Shown piece after piece: positions 17,810 through 26,202 of a stretch of DNA of 64,000 bases (position 1 is the first letter of the stretch; every line of letters begins with the position of its first letter). Both the position numbers and the translations under genes were made by a program. The DNA lies in the NCBI GenBank assembly GCA_947367795.1, contig CANBER010000002.1, positions 1 to 64,000 of the forward strand, in the 5' to 3' direction. The notes below the pieces were generated by a model that searched no databases, had not been told where the DNA came from, and saw nothing but the letters and a program-made list of their open reading frames with translations. Origin of the DNA: an uncultured Candidatus Saccharibacteria bacterium. Lineage in GTDB: Bacteria; Patescibacteriota; Saccharimonadia; Saccharimonadales; Saccharimonadaceae.

Positions 17810-18572
17810 TTACCACTCCCTGACTAGTTGCAACATTTTGCGCTGGCGCAGATTGTTGGGCTATTTGATTTTGTATTGGCATGGCCGATTGAGCTACTTG
17901 ATTTTGTGATGCCGTTATTTTTATCGCTCCGTTTGCTACCTCTACGATCTGTGTTGCGAATTCCATTACATCACGACTATGGCTGGCAATAATAATCGTA
18001 ATACCCATCTGCTGACGAATATAGTTCAGAATCTCTAACACTGTCTTCGCATTCGCTTCATCCAAGTTGCTAGTCGGCTCATCTGCTAGAATAATCTTTG
18101 GGCTGAGCAGTAGCGCTCGTGCAATGCAAGCTCGCTCTGCTTGCCCACCCGATACTTCCTTTGGCAAAAAATTTAAGTTTTCAGTAATCCCTAGCATCTC
18201 AGCTAGCTGCTCAGCGCGTTGTTTTCTTTCCGCTTCGGGCATACCTGCAAATACTCCCGGCAAAGTAATGTTCTCGAGTAGTGTAAACTGCGGCTGCAGA
18301 TATGACCCCTGAAATATAATACCAATTTCGTGGCGATAAAAATTTGTGCGCTCCTCTCGCGAGAGCTGGCGCACATCTTTACTGTCTACAATTATCTCTC
18401 CGCTTGTCGGAGCTTCCAGTCCGCCAATGATATTAAGCAGAGTCGATTTGCCTGCGCCACTCTCGCCACGCAACACCGTAAAAAAACCGGCAGGGATATT
18501 CAAGTTTATGTCTTGAAAAATAACCTTTTCGCCGTATTGCTTCTTGATATTTCTAAGTTGTACTATGTCCAT
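17787..18572 (-). CDS. ABC transporter ATPase, LolD/MacB type
   Basis: A 261-residue nucleotide-binding subunit with Walker A GESGAGKST, signature VSGGQAERA, Walker B IILADEPTSNLD and the switch His in IIASHSRDV. The last 40 residues are an extra Gln/Ala/Ser-rich tail with a repeated QNQ(V/I)AQ unit, absent from standard LolD. First gene of the three-gene exporter operon. TATAAT at 18579-18584 lies 6 nt before the ATG (leaderless). Confidence 0.9.
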   Translation of the reverse strand: MDIVQLRNIKKQYGEKVIFQDINLNIPAGFFTVLRGESGAGKSTLLNIIGGLEAPTSGEIIVDSKDVRQLSREERTNFYRHEIGIIFQGSYLQPQFTLLENITLPGVFAGMPEAERKQRAEQLAEMLGITENLNFLPKEVSGGQAERACIARALLLSPKIILADEPTSNLDEANAKTVLEILNYIRQQMGITIIIASHSRDVMEFATQIVEVANGAIKITASQNQVAQSAMPIQNQIAQQSAPAQNVATSQGVVSDNQGNL

Positions 18573-18655
18573 GGCCCTATTATAACACAGTTTTATGTAA
18601 GATCGCCATTAGCGCACAAAGAGCTGATTGGCCCGTGGTAGATAAGCCTATAACA

Positions 18656-20545
18656 CTAGTCGCGCTTCAACATGACAGTAAAGGCCTCAGAGGGGATATC
18701 AACTTTACCGAAGCGTTTCATCCGGGCTTTGCCTTTCTTTTGCTTGTCAAGGAGTTTGGCTTTACGATCGCGGTCGCCGGTGTGGATTTTGACAGTGACA
18801 TCCTTACGATAAGCGCCGATGGTTTCGCGGGCGATAATTTTGGCACCGATTGCGGCCTGGAGAGCGACCTCAAAATTTTGGCGCGGGATGACGGATTTGA
18901 GTTTCTTAGTAATTTCGCGACCAAGCGCATCAGCTTCGCTACGGTGGCACATCAAGCTTAGGGCGTCCATGCGATTTCCGGCAACGAGAAAATCTAGACG
19001 AACGAGATCCTCTGGACGATAGTCTGCAAGTTCATAGTTGAAGCTAGCATAGCCGGAAGTAATCGACTTAAGCTGATCATAAAAATCGGTCAGCAAGTTT
19101 GCCATTGGCGCGTCAAAGTCAATCACAGCACGATCTTCAATATAGCTCAGGTTGGTCTGATGCCCGCGCTTGTCGTTAATCAGACCGAGAACTCCACCGA
19201 TCATGCTCTGAGGGAGAATAATTTCTCCTTTAACCCAAGGCTCACGAATTTCAGAGATGGTAGATGCGTCGGGTAAGTCGGCAGCAGAACGGATATTGAG
19301 ATTTTCGCCATCAGAAGTCGTCACCTCGTAATTGGTAGAAGGATTTGTAATCACAAGGTCAAGGCCAAACTCACGCTCGAGGCGTTCCTTGATGATATCC
19401 ATATGGAGAAGGCCGAGAAACCCAATCCGCAAACCAAAACCAAGCACTGGAGAATTTTCGGGCTCGAAGCTTAGGGCTGAATCTGATAGGGCGAGTTTTT
19501 CGACGGCATCTTTGAGCTCTTGATACTGATCGTTGGAAACGGGGAAAAATCCGGCATAGACAAAGGGGAGGACGTTTTTGTAGCCAGGAAGTGGCGCCGA
19601 GGCAGGAGATTTGGCGAGGGTGATCGTATCGCCGACTTTGGCTTCACGGGTGGTTTTGAGGTTGGTCACAATATAGCCAATCGTACCGGCACTCAGACTA
19701 TCTGCAGGACTCATTTTGGGAGTGAGGCTACCAACTTCAAGAGCAAGACCATTGGTCTCGGTGGCCATCATATGAATCTCGGAAGCTTTAGGGATTTCGC
19801 CATTAAAAACTCGAACGTAAAGAACAACACCGCGATAATCGTCAAAGTATGAATCGAAGATGAGCGCTCTAGTTTCGCGAGATTCATCATTCAACATTTC
19901 TGGAACCCGTTCGCGCCAGCCTGTCGTTACAGGCAGCTTGCTCGCTTCGCTCGCTCCCCGTTGGTCGCGAAGATTCCCAGAAATATTAAATGCCAAATCT
20001 CGCGGAGCTGGAGCATGCTCAATGATAGCGTTGAGGATGTCGGGGACGCCCTGGCCGGTCTTACCGGAGGCGAGAATGATATCCTCGGGGCGACAGCCGA
20101 GGAGGTTGATAATTTGAGCAGAGACTTTTTCGACGTCGGCAGCGGGCAGATCGATCTTATTAATAACTGGAATGAGATAAAGGTCCTGTTCTAAAGCTAA
20201 GTAGACATTGGCGAGAGTCTGAGCCTGGATGCCCTGAGTCGCATCGACGACGAGTACAGCAGTCTCTACAGCCTGAAGCGAGCGCGAGACTTCGTAAGAA
20301 AAGTCGACATGGCCAGGGGTGTCAATCAAGTTTAGAGTATATCCCTTCCAGTGCATTTGGACTGGAGCAAGCTTGATAGTAATGCCCTTTTCGCGTTCAA
20401 GATCCATAGAATCAAGGAGCTGAGATTTCATTTCGCGCTGAGAGACCGTGCCAGTTAACTCCATCATGCGATCAGCGATGGTGGATTTACCGTGGTCGAT
20501 GTGAGCAATAATACAGAAATTGCGGATGTGATCAATATTCGTCAT
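18656..20545 (-). CDS. lepA: Elongation factor 4 with in-frame palindromic insertion
   Basis: Ribosome-associated GTPase (back-translocase). Motifs G1 AHIDHGKST, G3 DTPGHVDF and G4 NKIDLP, plus the LepA C-terminal domain ending in a Lys/Arg-rich RMKRFGKVDIP stretch, are all present. At 629 residues it is about 30 longer than usual. The surplus is a segment at about residues 182-223, between PAPR and TRALIFDS, where other EF4 proteins have roughly eight residues. That segment is encoded exactly by a 125-bp palindrome. The start is divergent from tilS with only 31 bp between the start codons. Confidence 0.95.
   Translation of the reverse strand: MTNIDHIRNFCIIAHIDHGKSTIADRMMELTGTVSQREMKSQLLDSMDLEREKGITIKLAPVQMHWKGYTLNLIDTPGHVDFSYEVSRSLQAVETAVLVVDATQGIQAQTLANVYLALEQDLYLIPVINKIDLPAADVEKVSAQIINLLGCRPEDIILASGKTGQGVPDILNAIIEHAPAPRDLAFNISGNLRDQRGASEASKLPVTTGWRERVPEMLNDESRETRALIFDSYFDDYRGVVLYVRVFNGEIPKASEIHMMATETNGLALEVGSLTPKMSPADSLSAGTIGYIVTNLKTTREAKVGDTITLAKSPASAPLPGYKNVLPFVYAGFFPVSNDQYQELKDAVEKLALSDSALSFEPENSPVLGFGLRIGFLGLLHMDIIKERLEREFGLDLVITNPSTNYEVTTSDGENLNIRSAADLPDASTISEIREPWVKGEIILPQSMIGGVLGLINDKRGHQTNLSYIEDRAVIDFDAPMANLLTDFYDQLKSITSGYASFNYELADYRPEDLVRLDFLVAGNRMDALSLMCHRSEADALGREITKKLKSVIPRQNFEVALQAAIGAKIIARETIGAYRKDVTVKIHTGDRDRKAKLLDKQKKGKARMKRFGKVDIPSEAFTVMLKRD
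19878..20002 (-). repeat. Palindromic element inserted in frame in lepA
   Basis: Outer arms CGAGATT/AATCTCG, then CATT/AATG, ATTTCTGG(G)AA/TTCCAGAAAT and TTCGCG/CGCGAA pair around a centre that itself holds the hairpin GCCTGT-AACG-ACAGGC. The core from GGGAATCTTC to AACGACAG matches the gpmI element at 30613-30729 over about 60 bp. Confidence 0.8.
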
Positions 20546-20576
20546 AACTAGAGTAATACTGGTATAATTATATCAT

Positions 20577-21503
20577 ATGAAAAAAATTCTCGCAATCTCT
20601 GGAGGGGTGGACTCGATGGTAATGCTGGATATTTTGACGAAAAAATATAGCCGAGATATATATCATGGGACGAATATGCAAAAAAATGATTATTCGTTTG
20701 GTGATATAATTGTAGCGCATTTTGACCACGGAGTTCGTGATAATTCCCTGGAGGATGCACTTTTTGTCAAGACAATAGCTAAAGACGTATATCATATATG
20801 GTATATTAGCGAAAAGGGCAATCTGGGGCATACCGCATCAGAGGGACAGGCGCGGGAGGCGAGATATGGATTTCTCCGAGCGGCGGCTGAAAAATATGGA
20901 GGCCAGATCTATACGGCACATCATTTGGACGACCTGGTGGAGACTGTAATCATCAATCTGCTGAGAGGTACAGGCTGGAGAGGGTTGGCGTGTTTGGATA
21001 TGCAAGGAGTATATCGACCGTTTTTGGAAGCGATAGATATATATGAGCCGATGGATAAGGCAACGATTCTGGAATATGCGGCCAAACGTGGGCTGAGATT
21101 CCGTGAAGATCAGTCAAATAGTGAAATGAAATATTTTAGAAATCGCGTACGAGAGAGGCTAGGAGAGTATAGTCTAGAATGGGAAGAAAAAATGGAGCTG
21201 TGGAACTTATGGCGCAGACAAAAAGAGCTGAAACACGAAATCGATAGCATAATCCGGCAAATGTTGCCTAGTCGAGGAGAAAAGTGGCAAAGAAAATGGT
21301 TTCGAGAGCTGGACTCAGATGAAGGCGGGAGAAAAGTGGCACTGGAGTTGCTACGAGCGGGGCTTTTGGAAGCGGGCGTGAAGATGACGCGCCCGCAGTT
21401 GGAGGATTTTCGGCAAGCCATTTTAACATCTAGGCCGGGAAAGTATTTTAACCTGCCGAAAGGTCGGATGGTGAGGTTAGAGAAGGATGAATTTATAATT
21501 TAA
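20577..21503 (+). CDS. tilS: tRNA(Ile)-lysidine synthase
   Basis: Converts C34 of tRNA-Ile2 (anticodon CAT) to lysidine so that it reads AUA. The PP-loop SGGVDSM is at residues 8-14, with HFDHGVRDNS and the GHTASEGQAREARYGFL block. At 308 residues it has the N-terminal catalytic domain and only a short C-terminal part. Residues 28-44 are an extra loop encoded by a 48-bp palindrome. A TATAAT box at 20563-20568 is 8 nt before the ATG (leaderless). The CAT-anticodon tRNA at 45534 could be its substrate. Confidence 0.92.
   Translation: MKKILAISGGVDSMVMLDILTKKYSRDIYHGTNMQKNDYSFGDIIVAHFDHGVRDNSLEDALFVKTIAKDVYHIWYISEKGNLGHTASEGQAREARYGFLRAAAEKYGGQIYTAHHLDDLVETVIINLLRGTGWRGLACLDMQGVYRPFLEAIDIYEPMDKATILEYAAKRGLRFREDQSNSEMKYFRNRVRERLGEYSLEWEEKMELWNLWRRQKELKHEIDSIIRQMLPSRGEKWQRKWFRELDSDEGGRKVALELLRAGLLEAGVKMTRPQLEDFRQAILTSRPGKYFNLPKGRMVRLEKDEFII
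20660..20707. repeat. 48-bp palindrome inside tilS
   Basis: ATATCA (20660-20665) and CGAATA (20671-20676) pair with TATTCG (20691-20696) and TGATAT (20702-20707), with equal 5-nt spacers and a 14-nt loop. A similar palindrome lies at 24529-24577 upstream of murA. Confidence 0.65.
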
Positions 21504-23159
21504 TTACTTGGCGAGACAACGCACATTCATCGCGGACGTGCGGTGGTTACCGCCGTTTGGAATAATTGCATCTGCTCCAGTAAGATAGAAGCGGTTGTTA
21601 GTACTTCCAACAGTCCCGGCGGTTGAGGATTCCAACAACCCGTCTCGTCCGTATGAAGATACGGCGGAAGCGGTTGGGTGGATGATACCAGCCCGAACAA
21701 TATAGAGTGGTTTCATGGTGATGTTTTGGTTGTTGCCGTTGCCGAGGTCTTTGGTAGTGTTCTCGGCATAATGTGCTAGGCTGTTTGACTCGGTAAGAGT
21801 GAACTTATAATCGTAAGCAGTGAAAAGACGGTAGAAACTGTCCTCACGGTCATAGATCACGCCGGTCGATGGATTAGCGCCGGTGACGGGCAATTTCCAT
21901 CCTTTGGGGCAAATTGAGCCCGGCGTTTCTCGATCGTTGTATCCATCTGGAGAATCCGGGGAGCTCATGACATCCGGACCACCGTTGCCAGCCATGGCAG
22001 CATTAAACTGGTAGTAATTGCCGACGGTGTAGTGAGCGTCATAGCTGAAATTTTCCCGGTCGATTGCAGTCCAGCTTTCACTGGGGGCGCTGGGGTCGGT
22101 AGAGTAGGCACCGAGGGTTGCTTGCCAGCCGCTGACGTCTTGCAATTCTGAACACTCTGCTAGGCTTTCGCCGAGAGTAACTCGACAGCCGGTTTCGCTA
22201 ATTTTGGCAGGAGAGGCTAATACGTAGTCACCAAAATTCCAGGATAAAGTATAGTTGGTCGAACTTGCGTCGATCTGATCCGTGCCATGATAGGTACTAC
22301 TCGGTACCACCCACTCACTTGTAATGCTGGTGTCGGATGGGGTGAGGGTTTTGCCAGCGACAAGGTCAAAGGCGAGATTTTGAGTCATCCAGCAATTACC
22401 ATCGGCGAGTTTGGCAACCCAATAGGATTTGCCGTCACGAGTGTCGATGAGGCGTTTGGTACTGTCTTCACGAGAGTTAGTGCAAATATCTGGCGTCATG
22501 TCCTGCATGTAGGTGAGCTGGGTGAGGCTGGTGATGGCAATAGGATTGGCAACTGCAGAAAGCACAACCGAGTTACGATAAGCACCGGCAGGAAGAGTAG
22601 TATCGATGGCGGTACCAAAAGTTAAAGTATAAGTATCCGTGGCATTTTCTGCGCCGGTGGTAGTGCTGGCTTCGGGGAGTTTGGTAGAGGTAATGGGGAC
22701 GGCAGAGAAGTCGGTGCCAGGGGTGGAGCCTTTGCTCAGATTATATCCCCAAGTGTTGCTCGTGAAATTATTATTACTCGTGATAGCAGAAATCTGAGCG
22801 GAACTAGTACCGTCGTCGCTGATGAGGGCATTAGTGTTTCCCTGCATGCCAAGGAAGATACCATAACCGGAACTGTTGTTGGTGGAGACTTTGATGGTAC
22901 TACTGACGGTGCTGAGTTTGGTCTCACTGGTGGGATTAATGTCGAGCGCAACGTGATCATCGAGACTAATAGAAATCACGGGATGGGCCCAGACAGAGAA
23001 TTCTTGGGATGCACGTGAAGTATGCTCCTCGGCGTTAGCGGTACTAGTGATGCTGGGGAAGATGGTTAGAAGGCCGATGAGACCGAGCAAGCCGATACTT
23101 CCCCATCCTATGGTGCGCAGGATGTGAGTTTGATGGTTGATAATGTGAGTTTTTGTCAC
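21504..23159 (-). CDS. Secreted FISUMP-domain surface protein
   Basis: Exported protein of 551 residues. The GTG at 23159 is chosen because GGAGG lies 8 nt upstream; an in-frame TTG at 23174 precedes that site. A signal peptide follows (hydrophobic IGLLGLIGLLTIF, cleavage near NAEE). Residues about 40-190 are a Thr/Ser-rich beta domain. The C-terminal 350 residues are a Fibrobacter-type major paralogous (FISUMP) domain: LIDTRDGKSYWVAKLADG, CWMTQNL, CPKGWKLP and the closing NVRCLAK. FISUMP domains are related to C-type-lectin/FGE folds and tend to be multi-copy in CPR bacteria. Preceded by about 340 nt of conserved structured leader. Likely role: surface display or binding. Confidence 0.85.
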   Translation of the reverse strand: MTKTHIINHQTHILRTIGWGSIGLLGLIGLLTIFPSITSTANAEEHTSRASQEFSVWAHPVISISLDDHVALDINPTSETKLSTVSSTIKVSTNNSSGYGIFLGMQGNTNALISDDGTSSAQISAITSNNNFTSNTWGYNLSKGSTPGTDFSAVPITSTKLPEASTTTGAENATDTYTLTFGTAIDTTLPAGAYRNSVVLSAVANPIAITSLTQLTYMQDMTPDICTNSREDSTKRLIDTRDGKSYWVAKLADGNCWMTQNLAFDLVAGKTLTPSDTSITSEWVVPSSTYHGTDQIDASSTNYTLSWNFGDYVLASPAKISETGCRVTLGESLAECSELQDVSGWQATLGAYSTDPSAPSESWTAIDRENFSYDAHYTVGNYYQFNAAMAGNGGPDVMSSPDSPDGYNDRETPGSICPKGWKLPVTGANPSTGVIYDREDSFYRLFTAYDYKFTLTESNSLAHYAENTTKDLGNGNNQNITMKPLYIVRAGIIHPTASAVSSYGRDGLLESSTAGTVGSTNNRFYLTGADAIIPNGGNHRTSAMNVRCLAK

Positions 23160-23505
23160 CTCTTTTACCTCCAAAAGTGGTTAGGACGTCAAAAAGTAAG
23201 CAGGCGCGTACAGTTTGACGAGTTATTACTTTCCACCTTGGGTGTCGCTAGGCTTACAAATGGCTGATCTATCTCCAAACGATAAGGTCATGTTTGGTCA
23301 GAAAAGGAACTATCATGCCAAAGTGCTTATGCAAAAAGCGACACCGCAAGGTGTCTACTCCATTCGCAACCTATACCCGACACATGTTCGAGAAAGCTAC
23401 TTATGCGGTGCCGCTTAAAGCATCTCCAACATGCAGATTAGGGTATAGGTATTGATGGCATAAATTACTACCAAAAACTGGTCGCGATATAAAGTAGACA
23501 ATTTC
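23160..23505 (-). ncRNA. Structured RNA or leader, copy 2 (upstream of FISUMP gene)
   Basis: Promoter TTGTCA (23529-23534), 17 nt, TACAAT (23506-23511), start near 23499. GTCTAC at the 5' end pairs with GTAGAC (+ strand 23494-23499 with 23353-23358); ACCTATACCC pairs with GGGTATAGGT; GCATGTT with AACATG; the apical AAGCGG..CCGC stem follows. A hairpin GACACC-TTGC-GGTGTC plus GCUUUUUG (23332-23355) could end a 168-nt RNA. Downstream, AGCGACACCCAAGGTG can pair back to the same hairpin strand, so termination and read-through into the surface gene may compete. Confidence 0.65.
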
Positions 23506-23640
23506 ATTGTATCACACTCATGCTAATTTGACAAAAGATTTGTCCGAGAAAATTTATAAAGGTCAAAGTGCGGAATCTGAAAAAAAAATTGACATCTCAA
23601 AAGTATGATATAATTGATCCAATCTAAGTGGAGTGAAGAC

Positions 23641-24474
23641 ATGATTACGAAGGCAATTATTCCAGTGGCTGGATGGGGGACGCGTAGGTTACCGATTACG
23701 AAAATTATTGAGAAATCGATGTTGCCAGTGGGAAATCGGCCGTTGGTGGATTATTCCGTGCAAGAACTCATTAAGGCAGGCGTGACGGATATTTATATGG
23801 TGATCTCCAACGTTGACCCTTGTCAGGTAAAAGCGTTTTATCAGGATAATATTGCCTTAAACCAATATCTAATCGAACGTGGCAAGCTAGACCGGCTTGA
23901 GCTCGCGAAAACTTTGCCGGACCACGTCAAGGTGCATTACGTACCGCAAGATCCGGCCGGAAAATATGGGACAGCAGTGCCGATTGCGATGGTGGTCGAG
24001 GAATATAATATCAATGAGCCGGTTTTCGTGTTTATGGGAGATGATTTTGTGTGGAATCCGGGAGGCAAATCGGCGGCAGATTCCCTGCTTGAAACTTTAC
24101 AAGGAGAGAATGAGTCGGCGATTTTGGGTGTAGAAATACCACGAGATCAAGTAGAAAAGTACGGGGTGTTTTCGGTGAAAGATGGATTATTGGAAGAGGT
24201 AGTAGAAAAACCCAAAGTTGAAGAAGCGCCATCGAATTTAATTAATATTAGTAAATATATTATGTCTCCCAGCCTGTTACACCAAATTGTAGAGTACGTC
24301 AAGACTCGTGATTATGGACCGATGGACCAGGAGTATGTAGTGACAGATCCGATCGATGAATACATTAAAGCTGGCGGCACGATGCGGGTAGCAACTACTG
24401 ATGGTGAATATCTGGATGGAGGGAGTGTAGAAGGTTGGGTACACGCCAATAATGTAGTTTGTGGAAAGCAGTAG
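23641..24474 (+). CDS. galU: UTP-glucose-1-phosphate uridylyltransferase family protein
   Basis: Nucleotidyltransferase that would make UDP-glucose for surface glycans or glycolipids. It is 277 residues with the GalU signature AGWGTRRLPITK..EKSMLPV at the N terminus, VFMGDDF and VEKPKVEEAPSN. The ATG at 23641 is chosen because GGAG precedes it by 8 nt; an ATA/ATT-type start 27 nt upstream has none. The promoter region contains TTGACA at about 23591 and TATAAT near 23610. Somewhat shorter than typical GalU; the sugar specificity is inferred. Confidence 0.85.
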   Translation: MITKAIIPVAGWGTRRLPITKIIEKSMLPVGNRPLVDYSVQELIKAGVTDIYMVISNVDPCQVKAFYQDNIALNQYLIERGKLDRLELAKTLPDHVKVHYVPQDPAGKYGTAVPIAMVVEEYNINEPVFVFMGDDFVWNPGGKSAADSLLETLQGENESAILGVEIPRDQVEKYGVFSVKDGLLEEVVEKPKVEEAPSNLINISKYIMSPSLLHQIVEYVKTRDYGPMDQEYVVTDPIDEYIKAGGTMRVATTDGEYLDGGSVEGWVHANNVVCGKQ

Positions 24475-24528
24475 AGATTTTGAGTTGTGAATACACGCAG
24501 AAAAGGACTGATTTACTGTACAAGAGAT

Positions 24529-24577
24529 ATATCATGGGGCGAATAATGAAAAATTATGAATATTCACATGGTGATAT
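24529..24577. repeat. 49-bp palindrome in the murA promoter, sibling of the tilS palindrome
   Basis: ATATCA...TGATAT outer arms (24529-24534, 24572-24577) and GAATA/TATTC inner arms (24541-24545, 24561-24565), in the same order and spacing as in tilS. About three quarters of positions match the tilS copy. It ends 8 nt before the TAGAAT box (24586-24591) that precedes the murA ATG by 6 nt. Confidence 0.65.
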
Positions 24578-24597
24578 ATTTGTGGTAGAATAAGGAC

Positions 24598-26202
24598 ATG
24601 TCAAAAAGATCACAAAATCCAAGTTATCAAGCGTCAATTGGGCGGGTGATTGAGAAGCTCAGAGTAGATAAAGGCTGGACTCAAGCTCAGCTTGCGGAAG
24701 CAATTGGGAGCAGTCAATCGGCGATTCACCGGATTGAAAAAGGGCGCCAAAACATTTCTCTTGAGTTGATTAAGAAAATATCAAAGGCACTAGGAAGCCA
24801 AATTCTCTCTGTTAATGATACAGTAGCGCAGAGCTATCGGATTCATGGCGGCAAAGAGCTGCACGGCGAGGCGACAATCAATACCAGCAAAAATGCCGCG
24901 GTAGCTTTACTGTGTGCGGCGCTGCTAAATAATGGAACGACAACTCTAAAACATCTGGCACGCATTGAAGAAGTATTCAGAATTATTGAAGTTCTAGAGT
25001 CGATGGGAGTCAAGTGCCGCTGGATAAATGAATTTCGTGATTTGGAGATTATATCACCAGATGAATTAAAAATCGAAAATATTAACGTCGAGGCGGCGCG
25101 TAAGACACGTTCGATTTTGATGTTAATGGGACCCTTGCTACATAGATTTAGGAAGTTTCGTTTGCCATATGCGGGTGGTTGCACACTTGGCACAAGGACG
25201 ATCGAGCCACATTTAAGGGCGCTTTCGGCGTTTGGACTCAAAGTTGATGCGGCAAATTGTAGCGGGTTTTATGAAGCAACGGTAGAAAATGAGAAGAGTC
25301 GGAAAGCTAAATTTAAAGCAATGCCGTATTTTGATCAAGTCGGAACGCCCTATCCTCCAAAAAGGATTGTGTTAATTGAGCGCGGAGATACGGTGACAGA
25401 AAATGTTTTGATGGCGGCAGCCTTATATCCGGGAGAGACAACGATTGTGGGCGCGTCTTCAAATTATATGGTGCAGGATTTATGTTTTTTCTTGGAGAAA
25501 ATGGGTGTACGGGTAAAGGGGATAGGCTCAACGACGCTGCGGGTGTATGGGAAATCCGAGATCAACATGGAAGTAGAATATGCGCCGGCAGAAGATCCGA
25601 TCGAGACGATGTCATTTATTGCGGTAGCATTGGTTACGAAATCTAATTTGACTCTACGACGGGCACCAATTGAATTTCTCGAAATTGAGTTGGAAATATT
25701 GAAGAGCATGGGAGCAAGGATTGAACAGTCGCCCGAATATTATAGTACGAATGGCCGAACGCGATTAGTAGATCTGAAAATTTTAGAATCAGAGCTAGTG
25801 GCACCGACAGATAAAATCGCACCAATGCCATTCCCAGGCTTAAATATTGATAATCTTCCCTTCTTTTCGGTAATAGCGGCATCGGCAAAGGGGCGCACTT
25901 TGATTCACGATTGGGTGTTTGAGAACCGAGCAGTCTATGTGACATATCTAGAGAATTTAAATGCAAAAGTAGAACTGCTTGATGCGCACCGGGTGTATGT
26001 CGAGGGTCCAACAAATTGGAGAGCGGCGGAATTGGTCGCGCCACCAGCGCTGAGGCCAGCTGTAGTTGTATTAATTGCGATGCTGGCAGCCCCAGGAACT
26101 TCAATTCTGAGGAATATTTATTCGATTAACCGGGGATATCAGGACTTTGCTGAGCGTCTGAATAGCCTAGGGGCAGACATTCAGCCACTGAACGGGATCT
26201 AG
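24598..26202 (+). CDS. murA: XRE helix-turn-helix fused to UDP-GlcNAc enolpyruvyl transferase
   Basis: A 534-residue fusion. Residues about 12-70 are an XRE/Cro-type helix-turn-helix (TQAQLAEAIGSSQSAIHRIEKG). Residues about 82-534 are a MurA/EPSP-synthase fold enzyme that transfers enolpyruvate from PEP to UDP-GlcNAc, the first committed peptidoglycan step. Catalytic hallmarks are kept: the SKNAAVAL lysine-asparagine pair, the reactive Cys in GGCTLGTR near residue 194 and the ENVLMAA block. Normal MurA is about 420-430 residues and has no DNA-binding domain. The message is leaderless or nearly so (TAGAAT 6 nt before the ATG). Autoregulation through the palindrome upstream is an attractive inference. 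Confidence 0.9.
   Translation: MSKRSQNPSYQASIGRVIEKLRVDKGWTQAQLAEAIGSSQSAIHRIEKGRQNISLELIKKISKALGSQILSVNDTVAQSYRIHGGKELHGEATINTSKNAAVALLCAALLNNGTTTLKHLARIEEVFRIIEVLESMGVKCRWINEFRDLEIISPDELKIENINVEAARKTRSILMLMGPLLHRFRKFRLPYAGGCTLGTRTIEPHLRALSAFGLKVDAANCSGFYEATVENEKSRKAKFKAMPYFDQVGTPYPPKRIVLIERGDTVTENVLMAAALYPGETTIVGASSNYMVQDLCFFLEKMGVRVKGIGSTTLRVYGKSEINMEVEYAPAEDPIETMSFIAVALVTKSNLTLRRAPIEFLEIELEILKSMGARIEQSPEYYSTNGRTRLVDLKILESELVAPTDKIAPMPFPGLNIDNLPFFSVIAASAKGRTLIHDWVFENRAVYVTYLENLNAKVELLDAHRVYVEGPTNWRAAELVAPPALRPAVVVLIAMLAAPGTSILRNIYSINRGYQDFAERLNSLGADIQPLNGI

Noticed and set aside
21504-23159. Diversity-generating retroelement acting on the FISUMP gene
   Set aside because: FISUMP/C-type-lectin folds are common targets, but no reverse transcriptase and no template repeat of the C-terminal coding region is visible in the window.
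23160-23505. T-box, 6S, tmRNA or RNase P RNA for the conserved leader
   Set aside because: None of their signature sequences (T-box AGGGUGG-type, RNase P GAGGAAAGUCC, tmRNA 3' T arm) can be seen, and the RNA is present in two copies.
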